From Sialis fuliginosa (Eukaryota > Arthropoda > Insecta > Megaloptera > Sialidae): a stretch of 64,000 nucleotides of DNA. Below, piece after piece: positions 59,225 to 64,000 of this stretch; the stretch's first letter is position 1, and every line of letters starts with the position of its first letter. The DNA is taken from contig OY540815.1 in NCBI GenBank assembly GCA_961205875.1, forward strand, positions 4,464,001 through 4,528,000, in the 5' to 3' direction. The notes under the pieces are model-generated. The model was not told the origin of the DNA. It saw only the letters and a program-made list of their open reading frames with translations, and did not search any database. A program made the translations under genes and the position numbers.

Positions 59225-59335
59225 TGAGAAAAATATTTTAATCAAAAAGTTTAGTTTTTTAGTTTTTATTTAATATCTTGAAAACCCATTGTACTACTGT
59301 TATAAAAATTGACAACCTGTTTAGTATTATATATA
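59225..59335 (-). mobile_element. Family F MITE fragment, copy F6
   Basis: TTTTTATTTAATATCTTGAA, AACCCATTGTACTACTG and CTGTTTAGTATTATATATA match reversed family F. It is cut off by the GC-rich hAT fragment that follows. Confidence 0.6.
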
Positions 59336-59487
59336 ACTACCACCGGGGCAGTGCCCCGGGGCCTCCGAGCATAGGGGGGGGGGAAGTAGCATGAAAATGG
59401 GGGGCGGCAAGATTGAAGCAGAAAAAAAGTGTGGGGGGAGGGCCCCTCCATCATTTGCCGCTCCGGGACCCCAAAGCCTCTAGTTAC
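59330..59487 (-). mobile_element. Deleted hAT-type MITE related to 5458-6054
   Basis: ACTACCACCGGGGCAGTGCC, CCGGGGCCTCCGAGC and, at the other end, GGGACCCCAAAGCCTCTAGT and TACGG match the two ends of the 597-bp hAT MITE reversed. The interior is mostly deleted and replaced by G-rich sequence. A 62-codon frame here is repeat sequence. Confidence 0.6.
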
Positions 59488-59489
59488 GG

Positions 59490-59930
59490 TGAATGGGGAA
59501 ACTGGGCCCGTCGATTTTTATCTAGTTTTTTTTGTTATTTAATTATCAAACTTTAACAGTAAATTCAGAAGAAAAAAAATTTTAAACAAAAAAAGTTATT
59601 TTTTTATTTATCTCTAAAAATGTATTCTATCGACAATTAGCTATTTTTAGTTTCGTTTTTTTTAAGTTAGTAATGTACTTGTATCAGTAATACAACTTGC
59701 TATAGGTCTGTGAGGACACCTATTGAAAGTATATGAACATTTTTCTTATTTTTAATTATATTAAAATATATATAATTATATTAATTAAATATATATAATT
59801 ATATTAATATTAATTTTAATAATAACCTGAAATAAGTCAGTTAGATTAAAATATTTTTGTGAGATATTCTTAATTAGTCGGTACGGAATACTAATCGCGT
59901 GAGGCCTGACTCGCACCTGACCCATTTTTA
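59490..59930. other. AT-rich stretch
   Basis: A block of alternating ATATATAATTATATTAAT lies at 59755-59820. GGGCCCGTCGATTTTTATC at 59503 is a family F left-end remnant. No gene. Confidence 0.35.
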
Positions 59931-59934
59931 CCTA

Positions 59935-60660
59935 ACGAAACCAATCAGAACAAAAAGTACAAATAATATTTGTTCTGTTCAAATTTAAAAGTAAATTATT
60001 GAAAACAGAATAAACAATTGATGATCAAAACACAACGGCCGAACCAAAATAGTCCGAATGCAGGTCTGTGATCTTTCCCTTGCCCAGCTACCGTCTTTAG
60101 TTCGCGCGTTGTTAGTAATATTTTTTACCGTAACTTATTTAAAGATATTTTCTAAACTAAAAGACCAAATTGGATGCTGTAAAGAGCAAATTATATCTAC
60201 ATTAAGTACTTATGATGATGAAATTATTTACTTCGATAAGGATTAATGTTTTGCAGGTCATAACTCCACGTAAACAGAACTCAAATATTTTTAATTTTTT
60301 TGTAACATAAAAGCAGTTATTGTGAATAAAATATAAAAGTTAGATATATGGTATTGCGAACATTATTTTAGATCTTTTTATTCTACACAATTCCTTACAA
60401 CATTATATTATTCAATATTTAACGGTTTATGCAGCGTATTGTAAAAGAGCGCGCTGGCGGCAAACTTTATTCCGAACTTTATTTACTATTATCGTCACTG
60501 CTTATTCCTTATGTTACCTAACGTAACAAAATATATCCTTTAACTTGACCAGAATTCATAGATATGTTATGAATTCAAAAAAACATGTAAATCGGATAAG
60601 TGGTTATCGAATTATAAGCACACTAACGGACAGACAAACAGACAGATGTTGAGCTTTATA
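59935..60660 (+). repeat. Family G/H repeat, long copy
   Basis: AATCAGAACAAAAAGTACAA, CAAATTGGATGCTG, ATCTACATTAAGTACTTATG, GGATTAATGTTTTGCAGGTC, AATATTTAACGGTTTATGCA, TTATGTTACCTAACGTAACA and GACAGACAAACAGACAGA are the inverted counterpart of 12110-12870. The 62-codon frame at 60058-60246 is not conserved there, so I do not call a gene. Confidence 0.65.
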
Positions 60661-61196
60661 TACTCGTACATTTAGGATACTGAAATATTATTGCTACTGG
60701 CACTTTATACCTACTCATAACCAAACTAATTTTTGTCACAAATGCAATATACACGTAAATTCCAGTTATCTAGCAAAGTAGTAAATCAACAGTGACATAC
60801 AATATAAGCTAATGTCGATGTGTAGATTAGACAGAGAGGAATACATGTACGCGTATTTATTATTAGCACTATTCAAACACGAAGTGGTTACACCGAGATG
60901 TCTTTGCAAGCTGGCTTCCCGATACCCTTGTGACAAATCACCCATCTAGCAAAGATACTACTCAAACGTGAACTGTTCGCCTACCTACATCATACGTTAT
61001 AGATAGAAAGGGTTTATATGTATATGTATGTATAAACTGTTCTAATGTTAAGTGGGGTTATTTACAAACGCTTTAATATTAATTATTTATCAAATGAAGG
61101 AGATTATATATGTATATTTATTCAATTATTTATAATAATTCCATGAACATAATATAACAGGTCCATATTAAACACGCAATTCCAAATTCTGAAGTA
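60661..61196. other. AT-rich stretch, no gene
   Basis: No supported repeat end or coding signal. Confidence 0.35.
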
Positions 61197-62777
61197 AATA
61201 TCGGTATGGAGAACCATACATGACTTCCATTAAATAATTTTTAAATATAAATTTAAAAAAAATTATTTATAAAACCTACTACTATGAATATACATTTCGT
61301 AATACATAAAAAAAATAGGTACTTACAACGGTTACTGCTGTTATCGCCATTTTTATATAAATATAATCTAATTTCCTAATGTCAAAAACATAATAGACAT
61401 TCGTAGAAGAACTAATTTGACAATCTGAATTTAGTTACAATTTGTTCCAAAGGCAACATGAATTAATGACGTATTAATTAGTATTTAAAATTAAAATTTT
61501 GAGGGTGTTTTTCATCCCTTCAATGGCTGTTTAGGCACGTACAAATAATAAATATCCTTTAGGTTCAATTGCACTACAAATGTATCAAGTCTTATCAAAA
61601 TTAGTGAGATAATACTCGCAATGTTCACTTTTTAGACGATAAAAGTTACAAAATTTCGAATATTTCCAAAACCCCTAATCCGATTAGCACCAAAATCAAT
61701 AGGTCTGAAGTACTTACTGAAACAAACATTTTCCCCAAAAATAATTTAGATCGGTGCATTTTTACAGTAGTTATGGTGAACGAAAGAAAATTGTACATCC
61801 AGACACACACACGCACAGCCGCCATGCGGAAATTAACTTTTCTTTACGTTTTGAAGTTAGTACAATCAGAATCTGTCATTATCTCGGACACGATTTTTCG
61901 ACGGTATTACAATACTTCCATTTTCTTCGGAATATGGAAGTAAAAATTAACTACAGTAATATTATCGTAAAGTTTAGGTTCATTTTCACTTCCATGTTCC
62001 GAAGGAAATGGAAGTATTGTAATACCATCGAAAAATCGTGTCCGAGAAAATGACAAATTCTGATTGTACTAACTTCAAAACGTAAAGAAAAGTTAATTTT
62101 CGCATGGCGGCTGTGCGTGTGACTGTGTGTCTGTGTGTCCGTGTGTCTGTGTGTCTGTGTGTCAGGATGTAGATTTTTTTTCCGTTCACGATAACTACTG
62201 TAAAAATGCACCAATCTGAATTATTTTTGGGAAAAATATTTTTCTCAGTGAGTACTCCAGACCTATTGATTTTGGTGCTAATCGGATTAGGGGTTTTGGA
62301 AATATTCGAAATTTTGTAACTTTTTTCGTCTAAAAAATGAACATTGCGAGTATTATCTCACTAATTTTGATAAGATTTGGTACATTTGCAGTTAAATTGA
62401 ATCTAAGGGACATTTATTATTTGTACGTGCCTAAACAGCCATTAAAGGGGTGAAAAACACACTTAAAATTTTAATTTTAAATACTAATTAATACGTCATT
62501 AATTCATGTTGCCTTGGAAACAAATGCAACTAAATTCAGATTGTCAAATTAGTTGTTCTACGAATGTGTATTATGTTTTTGACATTATATATTTATATAC
62601 AAATGGCAATAACTGCTGTAACCGTCGTAAGTATATATGTTTTTTATGTATTACGAAATTTATATTCATAGTAGTAGATTATATTAATAAAATACTTTTC
62701 AAAAAACTTATATTTAAAAATTATTTAAAAAGATATAAAGAACATGGAAGTCATGTATGGTTCTGCATATCGATATT
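61197..62777. mobile_element. Very long foldback (1.58 kb, arms of about 760 bp)
   Basis: AATATCGGTATGGAGAACCA at the left is mirrored by TGGTTCTGCATATCGATATT at the right. Inward, AACATAATAGACATTCGTAG, AAATTTCGAATATTTCCAAA, CCCTAATCCGATTAGCACCA and GTTACAAAATTTCGAATATT blocks find reversed partners throughout. The arms meet around 61960-62000. Frames on opposite strands at 61754-62053 and 61951-62214 give nearly the same peptide (HFYSSYRERKK and SLRFEVSTIRICH), as expected for mirrored DNA. The left arm includes family J sequence. The right side abuts a family A end. Confidence 0.85.
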
Positions 62778-62779
62778 AC

Positions 62780-62822
62780 TTTTGCTTCCTCGCCATATCA
62801 AAAATACGAGAAGCTTTGAGGA
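62780..62822 (-). repeat. Family A terminal fragment
   Basis: TTTTGCTTCCTCGCCATATC then AAAAATACGAGAAGCTTTGA, the reversed right end of family A. Confidence 0.65.
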
Positions 62823-63024
62823 GCAGCAAAACAAAACCGTATAAATCCATTTTTGTTAATTTTACAGGAGTGGACAAGGTAAGTTAGACAGTTACCCGGT
62901 GCTCACATATATTTCGAAGTGTCAATTCAAATTGTCTCAGTTTTGTCATAGTGACAATTTCTTTTTCCCTAAAATTAGTGAGTATATTCTATATTTACAA
63001 TATCTACTGTCATGTTATTACCTT

Positions 63025-63629
63025 GGCTATGTTCCGATATACACTGCGAGCACTGTGACTTCTGACGTCACTCCACTTTACTGGATTGACGTTCCGTTTT
63101 AGATTTTGTACTGGAAACGACCGCCATTTTGAAACTAATGTCAAAATAAAGACCAGATATATTTATAACGATGAAGTGGCCAGATTCATAGTATTTCTAT
63201 GCAGGACATCACTTTTAATATTCTCTCATCATATAAAGTACAATAATAAATAAATAATTCAAATATTATTTTCAATAATGAAAAAAATATCAATTCAAAA
63301 AATTTATATTGTTGCGTCAATTTGCTTAATTATATTAGTGCATTTCAATTAAGGCTAAATTATTTATTCTTATTTATACTTACTTTTGATTATATATACC
63401 ATAAATGTTATTAATTCATCTTCAAATAACCTGATAATAAAAAATACATCCAAAGTTAACCTTAAATGCATCTGCTTCTGTCAGTTGCATTCAAATTTTG
63501 ATCACGTGATCAGAGTACTGTGAGCACAGATGCAATAAAGCTACAGTACTGCGGCAGTAGTAAAATGGCGGCGATCAATGACGTCATCACCACTGGGCCA
63601 GTGCTCACAGTGTATATCGGAACATAGCC
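63025..63629. mobile_element. MITE (605 bp), 3-bp CTT flanks
   Basis: GGCTATGTTCCGATATACAC and TGCGAGCACTGTGA at the left is mirrored by TCACAGTGTATATCGGAACA and TAGCC at the right. A further inner pair is CCGCCATTTT (63121) and AAAATGGCGGC (63563). CTT occurs on both sides (63022-63024, 63630-63632), consistent with a 3-bp TSD. No coding sequence. Confidence 0.75.
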
Positions 63630-63877
63630 CTTGTGTTTCGATTTTCTGACCTAACCTCAATATTGTTTGATCCCCAAAAAACTCTTTTTTTAACACGAAA
63701 ATTAGGAAAGCACAGCAAATTTCGAAAGAAAAACGAGCTCAAATAGTCATTTTGAATAAATTGGGCCATTCACAGCGAAAAATTACTGACTGTGAGACGA
63801 ATTGAATAAACCGGTCAAAAATATTAGCAAAAAGTCCAAAAATCAGCATTTTTTCAGGTGGTCTTACACTTTTGCAG

Positions 63878-64000
63878 GTTTGTTGTAAAATATTCCCTTA
63901 CAAAGATTTATCTTGACTTTCTTGATATATTAAATGTCATTTTGATGTTTCGATAGCAAAAAAATTTAAATTTAGATTGAAATTGTCAAATATTAAAATT
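63878..64000 (-). repeat. Family A fragment running off the window
   Basis: TTTGTTGTAAAATATTCCCT, TACAAAGATTTATCTTGACT, TTAAATGTCATTTTGATGT and AATTTAGATTGAAATTGTCA match the reversed middle of family A. The right edge lies beyond the window. Confidence 0.7.

Noticed and set aside
60058-60246. 62-codon frame as a small gene
   Set aside because: Same repeat family; frame not conserved in the homologous copy.
61754-62214. Two overlapping genes on opposite strands with similar proteins
   Set aside because: The similarity follows from the DNA palindrome; both frames are arm sequence with a tetramer-derived His-Thr run.

Overview
This window looks like AT-rich, gene-poor nuclear DNA from an animal, most probably an insect. 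The evidence is the repeat content: Tc1/mariner, hAT and PIF/Harbinger-like MITEs (non-autonomous DNA transposons), a Penelope-like retroelement remnant, and high-copy elements carrying GGTTCCGTAG, GTGCGTGCCCAACACGCAC and runs of GGAC/CAGA tetramers, which I associate with insect genomes. I cannot resolve the order. Lepidoptera and Hemiptera are both possible. I found no convincing host protein-coding gene, tRNA, rRNA or bacterial-style operon.

The only clear protein-coding relics belong to mobile elements. A structurally complete 1636-bp Tc1-like element (39300-40935) has 26-bp perfect terminal inverted repeats (TIRs), a TA target-site duplication (TSD) and a minus-strand transposase broken by two short tandem duplications. 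Its catalytic spacing reads as DD38E. A Penelope-like element remnant (about 51790-52440) encodes a recognisable GIY-YIG endonuclease, with one frameshift and one stop.

The rest is a layered graveyard of non-autonomous elements, many with readable termini and TSDs. hAT-type copies with 8-bp TSDs lie at 5458-6054, 38919-41263, 43538-44250 and 46751-47492. Elements consistent with TA targets lie at 2747-3510, 31171-32064, 36188-36588, 37328-37856, 45451-46379, 51553-51719 and 58926-59188. Harbinger-like copies with TAA lie at 19537-20177 and 20944-21439. Very long foldbacks (near-palindromes of 0.7-2.1 kb) lie at 7146-9295, 22916-24390, 34357-35071 and 61197-62777.

Two unclassified families recur throughout. 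Family A (about 0.75 kb, ends resembling TGCTTCCTCG) has about eleven copies or fragments. Family B (hairpin ends, internal unit of about 288 bp) has at least seven. One B copy (53315-55753) has expanded its internal unit to about eight tandem copies.

Nesting is common: Tc1 inside hAT, a Harbinger-like foldback inside family A, a hAT-like copy inside another MITE, an unrelated insertion inside family K, and a 176-unit AC microsatellite inside family J. The nesting gives a relative order of insertion. Nothing here forms a pathway. The most distinctive content is the DD38E-like Tc1 element, the motif-rich hAT MITE, the amplified family B array and the set of hairpin-forming foldbacks.
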